A stretch of 64,000 nucleotides of DNA from Deltaproteobacteria bacterium (GCA_016713665.1 JADJOR010000001.1:496001-560000); one strand, 5' to 3'; positions 1 to 8,608 are shown, counted from the stretch's first letter. Numbers and translations: made by a program. Notes: generated from the letters alone by a model not told the origin.

Positions 1-221
1 AGAAGGGTGCTCAGCTCGTACGGGTCGAGTCGGCGGTTCCGGCGTCGGACCCGATCATCCCCCGTTTCGTCTTCATCGCGGCGGCGATCGTGGTCGCGAT
101 CGCGCTCAGCGCCGTCTTCGTCGTGCTCCACGAGCTCGTCCACCCCGTGGTGATCGACTCGCAGCACCTCGAGGATCTGACCTCGGCGCCGATGCTGGGC
201 TCATTGCCACCGATCTACTGA
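1..221 (+). CDS. Wzz/GumC-type polysaccharide chain-length determinant, C-terminal end only
   Basis: Only the last 72 codons are present; the gene enters from the left edge in frame 3 and stops at 219-221. The fragment shows a proline-rich lead (ASDPIIPR), one hydrophobic helix of about 23 residues (FVFIAAAIVVAIALSAVFVV), then a short tail with a DSQHLED segment and LGSLPP. This layout (Pro-rich stretch, C-terminal membrane helix, then an Asp-Leu/LG-x-(I/L)-P tail) is that of the second membrane segment of Wzz/GumC proteins that set polysaccharide chain length in the inner membrane. The XrtA-type subfamily is inferred from neighbours (FemAB, EpsB-type transferase, AAA ATPase). It converges on the SGNH-like gene 60 bp away. 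Confidence 0.6.
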   Translation, partial: KGAQLVRVESAVPASDPIIPRFVFIAAAIVVAIALSAVFVVLHELVHPVVIDSQHLEDLTSAPMLGSLPPIY

Positions 222-280
222 CGACCGGCGGCGCATCGCTTCACTCCGAGTGTCCGAGTGCGCCCTGGGCTCGCTGGCGC

Positions 281-1420
281 TCAAGGCGCTTCGATCCAGC
301 CGACCTTCTCCGCGACCGGACCGCACAAGCCTCGAGAGGTGGCCGCGGCGGCGATGCGTCGCAGGTCTCGGCGGTGACGAGGTCGCGATGTCCCGCGAGC
401 GAGCTGATCGCGGACATAGCGACTCGCGCCGGATGAGACCGTGGGCGTATCGATGAGCAGAACGAGCGGCCGCCGTCCATCGGCCCGCGCCTGCTCGCCG
501 AAACGCCGGAGCAGCTCGACGAGGAGGGCGACGGCCTCGCTGCTCTCGGGCTCCGCGAGCCCGGCCAGCACCGGGCCCTCGATCGCACGATGGCGCCCGA
601 TGGCCCAGGCCGACTTCAGCATTCGCGCGAGCGTCAGCTCGTCGAGCCAGCTCTCGTCGTAGATCGCGGCCGAGTAGAAGGCGTCGTGGCGCTCGAGCGC
701 CGAGAGGTGGGCCGCCCAGAGCTCCGGATCCGCGAGGGCCCGTCCGAACTCCTCGAAGCGCCGGACGGGGGGCTCCGCGCTCTCGAGAACGCCGTTCTCC
801 AGCCAGTAGCGGGGAAACGTGTACGGCGACGGCTCGACGACGGAGACGGTCGAGCGCGTCATCGAGTAGAGCCCCGGAAGCATCTCGAGGACGACGCCCA
901 TCACCACCGCATCCGCGTCGTGTTCGGCGCGATCCTCGAGGAAGCAGGCGTAGGCGTGGCTCGCCGGCGCGACCGGACCGAAGATCATCCGGATCCCGAC
1001 GGCTGGATCCAGGCGGCCGACCTCGGTCGCGATCTGGCGCGTGAAGGAGTTCCCGTAGAAGGCGGCGAGGTGCGGGGTGGCGGCCGTACGCTGGGCCGGC
1101 AGCGCTCGCCAGCGGGCGCGATCGATCCAACCCGCGTCGATCATCGCCTGCACGTTGGGATCGTCGCTGACCCAGGCCGACCGCAATCGCCGGACCGTCG
1201 ATTCGCCGCGCTCGAGGTAGGCGGCCAGCGGACGTCCGACCGGCGTCTCCCGGATCGCTTCCACCCGGATGAGGCGCTGGCAGGCGGCCTCCATCCCGGC
1301 GAGCCAGAGGATCGTCCAGCAAAGCGTCGCAGCCAGCGACGCCGCCGTCGCCCCCGATCGACTCGACTGGCCCGGCTGGACCGGCTCAGAACTGGAAGTA
1401 GACGAATTCACTTGGTGCAT
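281..1420 (-). CDS. SGNH/AlgX-like putative polysaccharide O-acetylation protein
   Basis: A 379-residue protein with an N-terminal membrane anchor or signal (about residues 25-45, LAATLCWTILWLAG), so it probably acts in the periplasm. Around residue 120 the GNSFTRQI block resembles the nucleophile block GDSF of SGNH/AlgX/AlgJ acyl hydrolase-transferases, with Asn instead of Asp, and LVLLIDTP near residue 320 fits a late beta-strand of that fold. The usual C-terminal Asp-x-x-His block is not visible, and the last 55 residues are Arg-rich and look unlike a folded domain. The gene follows the MBOAT gene; the ATG used here overlaps it by 35 bp, so a start slightly downstream is possible. By analogy with AlgI-AlgJ/X pairs it would pass acetyl groups from the MBOAT protein to a glycan. 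Family assignment is moderate. Confidence 0.55.
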   Translation of the reverse strand: MHQVNSSTSSSEPVQPGQSSRSGATAASLAATLCWTILWLAGMEAACQRLIRVEAIRETPVGRPLAAYLERGESTVRRLRSAWVSDDPNVQAMIDAGWIDRARWRALPAQRTAATPHLAAFYGNSFTRQIATEVGRLDPAVGIRMIFGPVAPASHAYACFLEDRAEHDADAVVMGVVLEMLPGLYSMTRSTVSVVEPSPYTFPRYWLENGVLESAEPPVRRFEEFGRALADPELWAAHLSALERHDAFYSAAIYDESWLDELTLARMLKSAWAIGRHRAIEGPVLAGLAEPESSEAVALLVELLRRFGEQARADGRRPLVLLIDTPTVSSGASRYVRDQLARGTSRPRHRRDLRRIAAAATSRGLCGPVAEKVGWIEAP

Positions 1421-2792
1421 TCGATAGCCCCATCACGAGCAGCCAGGCGATCGCCGCATAGAGGAGCCCGCGTCGCGCGGGGCCCCAGGAGCGATAGAAG
1501 CAGGAATCGACCTTGGCGTACTGGAGCCCGTCGATCAGGATCAGGATGGGCAGGGCGAGGATCGTCGCCAGCGGCGGGCGTTCCAGGCCGAGGGTGATCG
1601 TGAAGGGGTCCGTCCACTGAGCGACGGTGAAGTCGACGCACTGCGCGAGGGAGCGCGCGCGGAAGAGCGTCCAGCCATAGCAGGTCAGTACGAAGAATCC
1701 GGAGATCTTGATCGGCAGGAGCCAGCGAGCGGTGGCGGGGCGGTGCCACGAGCAGAGGGCGCGGTGCCCGATGAGCAGCAGGCCCTGGTAGGTCCCCCAG
1801 AAGACGTAGTTCCAGGCCGCGCCGTGCCAGAGCCCGCCGAGCACCATCGTCCACATCAGGTTCCGATAGGTCGCGAAGCGGCCGCCGCGATTGCCGCCCA
1901 GCGAGATGTAGAGATAGTCGCGCAGCCAGCTCGACAGGGAGATGTGCCAGCGGCGCCAGAACTCCTGGGGGTCCTTCGACAGGTAGGGCGAGCGGAAGTT
2001 CTCGATGAGGTCGATGCCGAGCATCTTCGAGGAACCGCGGGCGATGTCGGTGTAGCCCGAGAAGTCGCAGTAGATCTGGAACGCGAAGCAGACGCTGCCC
2101 AGCCAGACGTCCCCGCCCGAGGCGTGGGCCCCGTCGCGGAAGATTGCGTCGACCGACGGCGCGAGCCCGTCCGCGAGGACGACCTTCTTGAAGAGGCCGA
2201 CGAGGATCAGGAATCCGCCGCGACCGAACTCGTAGAACGAGAAGCTCCGCGGTGCGAGCACGAGGGGGAGCAGGTTGTGGGCCCGTTCGATCGGGCCCGC
2301 GACGAGCTGGGGGAAGAACGCGATGAAGAGCGCCAGGTCGGAGAAGCGTCGGGCCGGCGCGATCTCCCGGCGATAGACGTCGATCGTATAGCCCAGCGCC
2401 TGGAACGTGAAGAACGAGATGCCGACCGGCAGCACGATCTCGATCAAGGGCCAGCCGGCTTCGATGCCGAACGAAGCGAGCAGCAGACGCAACGAGTCGC
2501 CGAAGAATCCGAAGTATTTGAAGATCGCGAGGAGCCCGAGGTTGGCCACGACGGAGATCGTCACGAGCCGCTTGCGGGCCGCCTCCTCGTTCGTCCGGTC
2601 CAGGGCGAGCGCGATCCACCAGGCGACCAACGACGAGCCCAGCATCAGCGACAGGAAGCGCCAGTCCCAGGAGCCGTAGAAGAAATAGCTGGCGGCCAGC
2701 AGGAAGAGGTTCTGTCCGCGATGGGAGAGGAGCCAGTAGATCGCGAAGACGAGCGCGAAAAAGATCGCGTACTCGATGGAGTTGAAGGCCAA
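1386..2792 (-). CDS. MBOAT family O-acyltransferase (AlgI-like)
   Basis: A 468-residue polytopic inner-membrane protein, normal length for AlgI/DltB-type membrane-bound O-acyltransferases, which carry acyl (usually acetyl) groups across the membrane for transfer to exopolysaccharide. Typical blocks are visible: the N-terminal FNSIEYAIFF, LPVGISFFTFQALGYTIDVY, QLVAGPIERA, FWRRWHISLSSWLRDYLYI and LGGLWHGAAWNYV, the last containing the conserved catalytic His. It lies 20 bp downstream of the FemAB gene and overlaps the SGNH-like gene by 35 bp, so the three form one minus-strand operon. The substrate is not shown by the sequence; acetylation of the polymer made by this locus is inferred. Confidence 0.93.
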   Translation of the reverse strand: MAFNSIEYAIFFALVFAIYWLLSHRGQNLFLLAASYFFYGSWDWRFLSLMLGSSLVAWWIALALDRTNEEAARKRLVTISVVANLGLLAIFKYFGFFGDSLRLLLASFGIEAGWPLIEIVLPVGISFFTFQALGYTIDVYRREIAPARRFSDLALFIAFFPQLVAGPIERAHNLLPLVLAPRSFSFYEFGRGGFLILVGLFKKVVLADGLAPSVDAIFRDGAHASGGDVWLGSVCFAFQIYCDFSGYTDIARGSSKMLGIDLIENFRSPYLSKDPQEFWRRWHISLSSWLRDYLYISLGGNRGGRFATYRNLMWTMVLGGLWHGAAWNYVFWGTYQGLLLIGHRALCSWHRPATARWLLPIKISGFFVLTCYGWTLFRARSLAQCVDFTVAQWTDPFTITLGLERPPLATILALPILILIDGLQYAKVDSCFYRSWGPARRGLLYAAIAWLLVMGLSNAPSEFVYFQF

Positions 2793-2812
2793 CCGTCGAG
2801 TCTCCTAATGGC

Positions 2813-3859
2813 TCAGTTCGAGAAATAACGGCGCAGACGAGAGCCGACGACGCTCGCGAGCGGCACCGGGAGCTTCGTCCAGAGCTCGGAGAGCTTCTTC
2901 ACGACGGGACTCCCCGTGCCTGCGCGTTGGAGCGCGATCGTCCCGTCCGGAGCGAGCGTGCGCCAGCGGAGCGCCTCCTCGTGGGCACCCCAACCCTTCT
3001 TGAAACGATAGGTGCCTCCGTCGATGGGCGAACGACCGAAGTCGAGCTCGGCGGCGCCCGTCACGACGGCCCAGCGGATCGCCTCCCAGTAGATCTGGTT
3101 GTTGGGGCAGCGATTGCGCTCGCTTCGAAGGGTCGAAGCCCAGGGCACGTAGACCCGGCGCCCGAATCGGATCGCGACGAGACCGCCGACCGGGCGACCG
3201 GCGTGCTCGGTGACGACGAAGCGGAGGCGCTCGCCGAAGCGCTGGGTCAGGACCTCGAAGAAGGCCGGGGAGTGGGGGGGGGAGCCGAGGTCGCGCATGT
3301 TGATGCGATAGGGGAGGAGGAAGTCCTCGCGCAGGGCGCCGGGGTCGCCCGTTCGCAGCGTCAGGCCTTCACGCTCGGCCTTGCGACATTGGTTGCGGAC
3401 CTTCGCGGAGAGCGCGGTCCACTGGGACTCCTCGCTCGTCTTCAGGGGCAGGACCAGATTGACCCGGTCCATGGCGAGCTCGGATGCGGGGGCGTCGCCT
3501 GCGCTGGAGAAATCCCGCAGCTCGAGAGCCGAGCAGCCGGATTCGGTCGCCAGGGCGAGGGCGCGGTCCCGAAGGGCGGCCTCGGCCTCGTGGTCCGACG
3601 CCAGGATGCCGGCCGAGTCGAGAAACGGAAGCGAGATCAGCCGACGCCGGCCCCCCGGCCGGGACCGGAAGGTCACGAGGGGCAGGAGGCCGACCAGCTC
3701 TCCCTCGCTCGATCGGGCGGTCAGATAGCGGGACTCGAGGCCGTAGGCCGTCTCCAGGACCTCGGCCCAGGCCGAGGCATGCCCGAGGCGCCCAGCGGGA
3801 TGGGCCTCCGCAAACCGGTCCCATTCCTCTCCCGGGCGCTCGACGAGGTCGACTCTCAT
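2813..3859 (-). CDS. FemAB family protein, XrtA/PEP-CTERM-associated type
   Basis: A 348-residue acyltransferase of the GNAT-fold FemAB superfamily. The ATG at 3859 (MRVDLVERPG) is chosen because the upstream in-frame stretch is Arg-rich non-coding-like sequence. Diagnostic blocks include KVRNQCRKAEREGL, MRDLGSPPHS, NNQIYWEAIRWAVV and DFGRSPIDGGTYRFKKGWGA, matching the FemAB-like proteins found in exosortase-A exopolysaccharide loci. These are thought to attach an amino acid or acyl group to a lipid-linked sugar, but the substrate is unknown. First gene of the FemAB-MBOAT-SGNH operon, divergent from the priming glycosyltransferase gene. Confidence 0.88.
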   Translation of the reverse strand: MRVDLVERPGEEWDRFAEAHPAGRLGHASAWAEVLETAYGLESRYLTARSSEGELVGLLPLVTFRSRPGGRRRLISLPFLDSAGILASDHEAEAALRDRALALATESGCSALELRDFSSAGDAPASELAMDRVNLVLPLKTSEESQWTALSAKVRNQCRKAEREGLTLRTGDPGALREDFLLPYRINMRDLGSPPHSPAFFEVLTQRFGERLRFVVTEHAGRPVGGLVAIRFGRRVYVPWASTLRSERNRCPNNQIYWEAIRWAVVTGAAELDFGRSPIDGGTYRFKKGWGAHEEALRWRTLAPDGTIALQRAGTGSPVVKKLSELWTKLPVPLASVVGSRLRRYFSN

Positions 3860-4221
3860 GCGCTCATCGTATCGGACGAGCCGTCGGTCACCGGAGTGCC
3901 GAGTTCGGCCCGCTTCGTGCCGACTCATTCCCGCCCCCCATCCGAACGCCCGGACTTCTGCTCAGGAGGACCCGCGGTCGGGCCGATGGGGACCTGCGTC
4001 CGGACCTCATGCCGGGCGCCCAGGGACTGCACGTCAAATTCGTGTGATCGTGGACACAAGGGAAGACCTGAGCTGCTACCGTGGGCGGCGACGCGATTGG
4101 GCCCCGATGGGGCCAGGTTCCGGCGCCACCGAATCGATTCCTCGGGCACAGACATCCTCGAAGGCACCTGCAAGAACGTCAGAAGTTCGACAGCGGTGTT
4201 CTCGGCGAGGCAGGCCAAACG
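3860..4221. other. Divergent intergenic region between FemAB and priming transferase genes
   Basis: About 360 bp without a supported gene between two divergent exopolysaccharide operons, so it must contain promoters for both. The sequence is GC-rich with a slightly less GC-rich stretch near 4028-4080. I could not find a convincing sigma70 -35/-10 pair or a sigma54 GG-N10-GC element on either strand. In-frame extensions of both flanking genes run into it, but their protein sequence does not resemble the families and they were trimmed. Confidence 0.5.
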
Positions 4222-5601
4222 ATGTATTACCTGAACGGCGTCTATTCGCCCCGATCGATCTGTGCAGCCGTCGTCGACGGGGCATGCGTGCTCGCCGCGT
4301 TCGCGATCACCTGGGCAGTGGGCCCACCGCCGATCGCGCTTGCCCATTACCTGCTCGCGGCCGGCGTCACCGTCGCTCTGACGCTCGGCGCCTTGTTCTT
4401 CAACGAAGCCTATCGCCCCGAGACCCTCGGCGACGGCCAGCGGACCCTGGTCTCGATCCTCGTCACGATGGGTATGGGCTTTGCGGGCGCCTTGCTCTGC
4501 TATTTCGGCGTGCCGCTTCCCGACGGCGCGACGCCCACGATGGCCTCGATCGCCGCGATCATGTTTCCGCTCCTCGTGGTCGCCCGCATGTTCCTCCGCC
4601 TGTCCCTGGGCACGCGGCTGCTCACCATCAACGTGGTCGTGATCGGCGCGACGGATCTCGGCCTGCGCGTCGCGCGCATGCTCCAGGATCGAAGCGATAC
4701 CGGCATCCGGATGCTCGGCTTCCTGACCGACGACCGCGCGCTCCATCAGCACGGCGCGAGCTATGCGGGGTTCCGCGTCCTGGGAAGGCCGCACGAGCTC
4801 GAGAAGATCCTGCTGGACTGGGACGTCGACCACATCGTGGTCGCGTCGAAGGATCGCCACGAGCATTTCCCGGCCGATACGCTCATGCTGTCGAAGACCC
4901 GGGGCGTCCACGTCGAGTCCGGCCTCTCGTTCCTCGAGCGCCTCTCGGGCCGGGTCCACATGCGCGATCTGCGCTCGAGCTATCTGATCTTCGGACCCGG
5001 CTTCTCCTGCGGTCCGACCTACCGCCTGACCCGCCGCGCCCTCGATGTGGTCGGCGCAACCCTGCTGCTCTTCCTCGCGGCGCCGGTCCTCGCGCTGACT
5101 GCGCTCGCGATCAAGCTCGATTCCCCCGGCCCGATCCTCTTCCGGCAGCGTCGTCTCGGCAAGGACGACAAGCCGTTCATGATGAACAAGCTCCGCTCGA
5201 TGTGTGAGAACGCCGAGTCCAAGTCCGGCGCGGTCTTCACGTCCGAGAACGACGATCGCATCACGCGTGTGGGTTATTTCATCCGGCGAACGCGCCTCGA
5301 CGAGCTGCCGCAGCTCTGGAACGTGCTCGTGGGCGACATGAGCCTCGTCGGCCCCCGCGCCGAGCGCCCCGAGTTCGCCGAGACCCTCCACGAGATCTAC
5401 CCCTACTACGCGCTTCGGACGACCGTGCGCCCCGGCGTAACGGGCTGGGCCCAGACGCGCTACGGCTACGTGAACAGCGTCGAGGGCTACGAAGAGAAGC
5501 TCGCGCTCGACCTCTACTACCTGAAGTACCGAAGTCTCTTCCTCGACCTCGTCATTCTCGCCCAGACCGTGAAGACCGTGCTTCACTTCCGCGGTATGTA
5601 G
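4222..5601 (+). CDS. Priming undecaprenyl-phosphate sugar transferase, EpsB/PEP-CTERM type
   Basis: A 459-residue polyprenyl glycosylphosphotransferase that would start repeat-unit synthesis by moving a sugar-1-phosphate onto undecaprenyl phosphate at the inner membrane. The N-terminal 130 residues carry several membrane helices, residues 135-255 form a Rossmann-like CoA-binding-type domain (VVVIGATDLGLRVARML), and the C-terminal catalytic domain begins with a membrane helix, then RRALDVVGA, DSPGPILFRQRRLG, RTRLDELPQLWNVLVGDMS, LVGPRAERPEF and RPGVTGWAQ, all hallmarks of the bacterial sugar transferase family. The start MYYLNGVYS is typical of the PEP-CTERM-associated subfamily (TIGR03013); the longer in-frame extension is not. 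Divergent from the FemAB operon. Confidence 0.93.
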   Translation: MYYLNGVYSPRSICAAVVDGACVLAAFAITWAVGPPPIALAHYLLAAGVTVALTLGALFFNEAYRPETLGDGQRTLVSILVTMGMGFAGALLCYFGVPLPDGATPTMASIAAIMFPLLVVARMFLRLSLGTRLLTINVVVIGATDLGLRVARMLQDRSDTGIRMLGFLTDDRALHQHGASYAGFRVLGRPHELEKILLDWDVDHIVVASKDRHEHFPADTLMLSKTRGVHVESGLSFLERLSGRVHMRDLRSSYLIFGPGFSCGPTYRLTRRALDVVGATLLLFLAAPVLALTALAIKLDSPGPILFRQRRLGKDDKPFMMNKLRSMCENAESKSGAVFTSENDDRITRVGYFIRRTRLDELPQLWNVLVGDMSLVGPRAERPEFAETLHEIYPYYALRTTVRPGVTGWAQTRYGYVNSVEGYEEKLALDLYYLKYRSLFLDLVILAQTVKTVLHFRGM

Positions 5602-5656
5602 GCCGCTGCAGTCCCACGAGGCACGCGCAGCGGCGTATCGGCACCGAGGAGAGGGC

Positions 5657-5683
5657 GACGGGATGGCCGCGGGCCGTCCTGTC
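5657..5683. other. GC-rich hairpin before glycosyltransferase gene
   Basis: A 12-bp stem with two G-T wobbles and a GCG loop (GACGGGATGGCC / GGCCGTCCTGTC) lies in the 93-bp gap between the priming transferase and the GT4 gene. No T-run follows, so it is not a standard terminator. It may be an attenuator, an RNA-processing hairpin or chance. Confidence 0.3.
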
Positions 5684-5694
5684 GACGAAGCCAA

Positions 5695-7197
5695 TTGACC
5701 CGATCGAACGTGAAGCCCGAGCCCTTCTTCTGCTCCGAGCCCTCGGACGCGGCGCGCGATCGACTCCTCCTGCTCAGCACCCACTTTCCGCCCGGTCAGG
5801 CGGCGGGCGCCCGTCGCTGGGAGAAGCTCGCCCACTTCGCCGCCAAACGCGGCTTCGCTCTCGACGTGGTCACCCTCGATCCCCGGGACCTCGAGGCCCG
5901 GGACCCGACACGACTCGACGGCCTGCCCGCCGGGGTCCGGATCTTCGGCGTCCCGGCCCGGAAGCACATCGCCTCGCGCCCGATCGACGCCCTCTCGAAG
6001 CTCGTCCGTCGATTTCGCCGCGCGCCGCGCCTGGAAACAGCGCTCCCCGCGCAGAGCGCCGCCGCACCGACGGCCTCCTCCCCGTCGACCGTCCCCGCCC
6101 CGGGCACAGTGCCTGCGGCCCTCGCCGGCGAAGATTGGCCGCGCCGAGAAGACATCCTGAGGGCCGGGTATGGCCCTTCGACCTGGCGTCCCGCCCTCAA
6201 CGCGCTGCTCGAGATCGCGGACGATGCCGCCTGGGCCGACGCAGCTGCCGAGCTCGCCGGCCGCTTTTTCGATCCCCGGCTCCACCGCGCCATCGTCTCC
6301 TGCGGCCCCCCCCACATGATCCACGCCGCCGCGCGCCGGCTCGCCCGCCGTGTCGGCGTGCCCCTCGTCGTCGATCTCCGGGATGCCTGGAGCGAGCGGG
6401 AGCGACTCCATGCGAGCTTCGCGTCGGCGCTCTGGTTCCGCCTCGCCGGGCTCTTCGAGGCCCGCGCTTTCGAGCAGGCCTCTCTCGTCGTGATGAACAC
6501 GCCCGCTGCCGCGATGCTCATGGCCCGGGTCTACCCGGCGCTCGCGTCGAAGATCCTCTCCGTGACCAACGGGTACGACGAGGAAGAGGGCCTCGTCGCC
6601 GACTTCGGTCCCGCCTTCGTGATCGCCTACGCCGGCTCGATCTACCTCGACCGAAGTCCTCGCAACCTGTTTCGCGCGACACGGCAGGTCGCTCGAGAGC
6701 TCGAGCTCGGCGCGAACGATCTCCGGATCGAGCTGATGGGCAATTTCGAGGTCGAGCTCATTCGCGGAATGGCTCGGGAAGAGGGCGTCGAGGATCGATT
6801 GGTCCTGCATCCGCCGGGCAATCTCCGCGACGTCGCGAAGCTGCTCTCGCGCGCGCCCATGCTCGTCAACCTGCCCCAGGACAGCGACCTCGCGATCCCC
6901 TCGAAGATCTTCGAGTACATCGTGCGGCCCGCCTGGGTCCTCGCGCTGGCCGTCCAGGCGTCGGCGACGGGCCAGGTCCTCGCCGAAAGCCGCGCCGACG
7001 TCGTCGCGCCGGAGGATGTCGCCGGCATCGCCCGCGTGATCCGCGCGCGCTATCTCGCCTACCGCGCCGGCGAGCGACCGAAGCCGATAGCGGACGACCC
7101 GAGGCTCGGTCGCGCCTACCAGGCCGGCATCCTCTTCGACGCGATCGAGCGCTGCGTGCGACGGGCGGGGCAGGGCACGGGAATCGAAAACCCATGA
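5695..7197 (+). CDS. Glycosyltransferase, family 4-like
   Basis: A 500-residue cytoplasmic glycosyltransferase. The N-terminal half has the GT4 acceptor-domain opening LLLSTHFPPGQAAGARRWEKL, followed by a variable linker (about residues 115-150, rich in Ala/Pro/Ser), then VPLVVDLRDAWS. The donor half has ILSVTNGYDEE, VIAYAGSIYLDRSP, RLVLHPPG and IPSKIFEYI, matching the nucleotide-sugar-binding part of GT4 enzymes. The TTG start at 5695 has no clear ribosome site; GTG at 5710 is an alternative. The stop overlaps the next start as ATGA, so the two are translationally coupled. Substrate sugar unknown. Confidence 0.85.
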   Translation: MTRSNVKPEPFFCSEPSDAARDRLLLLSTHFPPGQAAGARRWEKLAHFAAKRGFALDVVTLDPRDLEARDPTRLDGLPAGVRIFGVPARKHIASRPIDALSKLVRRFRRAPRLETALPAQSAAAPTASSPSTVPAPGTVPAALAGEDWPRREDILRAGYGPSTWRPALNALLEIADDAAWADAAAELAGRFFDPRLHRAIVSCGPPHMIHAAARRLARRVGVPLVVDLRDAWSERERLHASFASALWFRLAGLFEARAFEQASLVVMNTPAAAMLMARVYPALASKILSVTNGYDEEEGLVADFGPAFVIAYAGSIYLDRSPRNLFRATRQVARELELGANDLRIELMGNFEVELIRGMAREEGVEDRLVLHPPGNLRDVAKLLSRAPMLVNLPQDSDLAIPSKIFEYIVRPAWVLALAVQASATGQVLAESRADVVAPEDVAGIARVIRARYLAYRAGERPKPIADDPRLGRAYQAGILFDAIERCVRRAGQGTGIENP

Positions 7198-7904
7198 ACG
7201 AGGCGGACGGGGACGAGATCGCAGGATCGGCTCCGTGCCTCGACGGCCTCTTCTCCCCTGCGGTCCTCACCGCCTCGGCCCCCATCGACGATCACGTCGC
7301 CTCCCTGCTGCCCGCCGAGCGGGAAGGCCTCGCGCAGGCGAGTCCATCCCGGCAGCGCGAGTACGCCACGGGCCGCTGGCTCGCCCACGCGCTGCTCCGG
7401 GACCAGGGCGAGCATGACCTCGCGATCCCGCGCAACGCCGACCGGACACCCCGCTGGCCTACCGGCTGGGTCGGCTCGATCACCCACTCGGGGTCCGCCT
7501 GCGCCGTGGCGGTGTCCCGAGCCGACGCGCGACTCGGCATCGGAATCGACCTCGAGCCCGATCGGGCGGTCAAGCCCGGTCTCGAGCGCATGATCTGCTT
7601 CGGCGACGAGCTCGCCTGGATCGCAGAGGAGGGCGAAAGCGGCCTCGGGCACCGGTGTCGACTCGTCTTCAGCGCGAAGGAGGCCGTCTACAAGGCCTTC
7701 CACCCCCGCACGCGACGGGTCTGGCGCTTCGCGGAGGTCGCGCTCGAGATCGATCTGGACCGCGAGAGCTTCGAGGCGCGACTCCCGGCGGATGCGGGGC
7801 CGGCGGCCGTCACCGGGCGCATCCTGCGCCGCGGCGGCTGGATCGTTTCGGGCGTCGAGTGGCGTCGGGAAGACGCGTTCGACGGGGAACCACGGGACGG
7901 TTAG
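7194..7904 (+). CDS. 4'-phosphopantetheinyl transferase, EntD-like
   Basis: A 236-residue protein of the Sfp/EntD superfamily that moves 4'-phosphopantetheine from CoA onto a carrier-protein serine. Visible signature blocks are RQREYATGRW near residue 55, SITHSGSACAVA, GIGIDLEPDR (Mg-binding Asp/Glu) and FSAKEAVYKAF (the W/F-S-x-K-E-A-x-x-K motif). Its start overlaps the glycosyltransferase stop by 4 bp. No NRPS, PKS or carrier protein gene is near, so the substrate lies elsewhere (fatty-acid or secondary-metabolite carrier proteins) or the locus makes an acylated glycan; that link is inference. Confidence 0.9.
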   Translation: MNEADGDEIAGSAPCLDGLFSPAVLTASAPIDDHVASLLPAEREGLAQASPSRQREYATGRWLAHALLRDQGEHDLAIPRNADRTPRWPTGWVGSITHSGSACAVAVSRADARLGIGIDLEPDRAVKPGLERMICFGDELAWIAEEGESGLGHRCRLVFSAKEAVYKAFHPRTRRVWRFAEVALEIDLDRESFEARLPADAGPAAVTGRILRRGGWIVSGVEWRREDAFDGEPRDG

Positions 7905-7990
7905 GTCGGATCCCCGCCGCGCGGTCGTCCGCGCTCCTCAGATCGCTCGACCGCAGCTTCGGCGGCGCACTCGCCTCTGCCATCGAACCT

Positions 7991-8608
7991 TCAATCGCCG
8001 GCTGGCTCGCCCTGGGCGAGGACGAAGCGGACCGCTCCGGACAGATCGTCAAAAATACCATCCGCCCGTTCGGCGGCGTCGGCGGGCAGGGGCGCCCGCC
8101 CGGTGCGGACGAGCAGGCTCCCGCGACAGCCGGCACGACGACCGGCGAGGGCGTCCCGGGGCTGGTCCCCGATCATGAACGACCGCTCGAGGCACAGGCC
8201 GTGCTCTGCGGCGGCCTGCAGCAGCATGCCGGCGCCCGGCTTGCGGCGGGCGGAGGGCTTCGTGGCTTCCGCATCGGGGTCCGGCGGATCCGGGCTGAAG
8301 TAGATCGCATCGAGCGGCGCACCGAGCGCCCGCAGTGCATCGCCGAGCGCGCGGTGGACGGCCTCGAGCCGATCTGGATCGAGCCGGCCCCGGGAGATCG
8401 CCGATTGATTCGTGACCACGACGATGCGGTAGCCCGCGGCGCGAAGGGCTCGGATCGCTCCGGCCACGCCGGGCAGGATCACGACCTGGTCGGGCCGTTC
8501 GATGAGCTCGCGCTCCTCGATCAGGGTCCCGTCCCGGTCGAGAAAGACGGCGGCAACCCGGCGCGATCCAGCCGGGTCGAGCGCATCGTGCGAGGGGCCC
8601 GTGCTCAT
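7991..8608 (-). CDS. HAD-IIIA family phosphatase, GmhB/HisB-N-like
   Basis: A 205-residue HAD hydrolase. FLDRDGTLIEE contains the two catalytic Asp residues; VVTNQSAISRG, RKPGAGMLLQAA and MIGDQPRDALAG complete the HAD-IIIA pattern of D-glycero-D-manno-heptose-1,7-bisphosphate 7-phosphatase. The zinc loop of GmhB (normally Cys-x-His...Cys-x-Cys before RKP) is here FSPDPPDPDAEATKPSARRKP with no cysteine or histidine, so zinc binding is lost and the substrate may differ. ATG at 8608 (MSTGPSHD) is preferred over longer in-frame starts that give Arg-rich sequence. Divergent from the SIS isomerase gene. Confidence 0.85.
   Translation of the reverse strand: MSTGPSHDALDPAGSRRVAAVFLDRDGTLIEERELIERPDQVVILPGVAGAIRALRAAGYRIVVVTNQSAISRGRLDPDRLEAVHRALGDALRALGAPLDAIYFSPDPPDPDAEATKPSARRKPGAGMLLQAAAEHGLCLERSFMIGDQPRDALAGRRAGCRGSLLVRTGRAPLPADAAERADGIFDDLSGAVRFVLAQGEPAGD

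Noticed and set aside
3925..6810. 961-codon open frame on the minus strand opposite the priming transferase and glycosyltransferase
   Set aside because: Very rich in Arg/Glu/Gly/Ala without family motifs; it is antisense to two well-supported genes, a common artefact in high-GC DNA.
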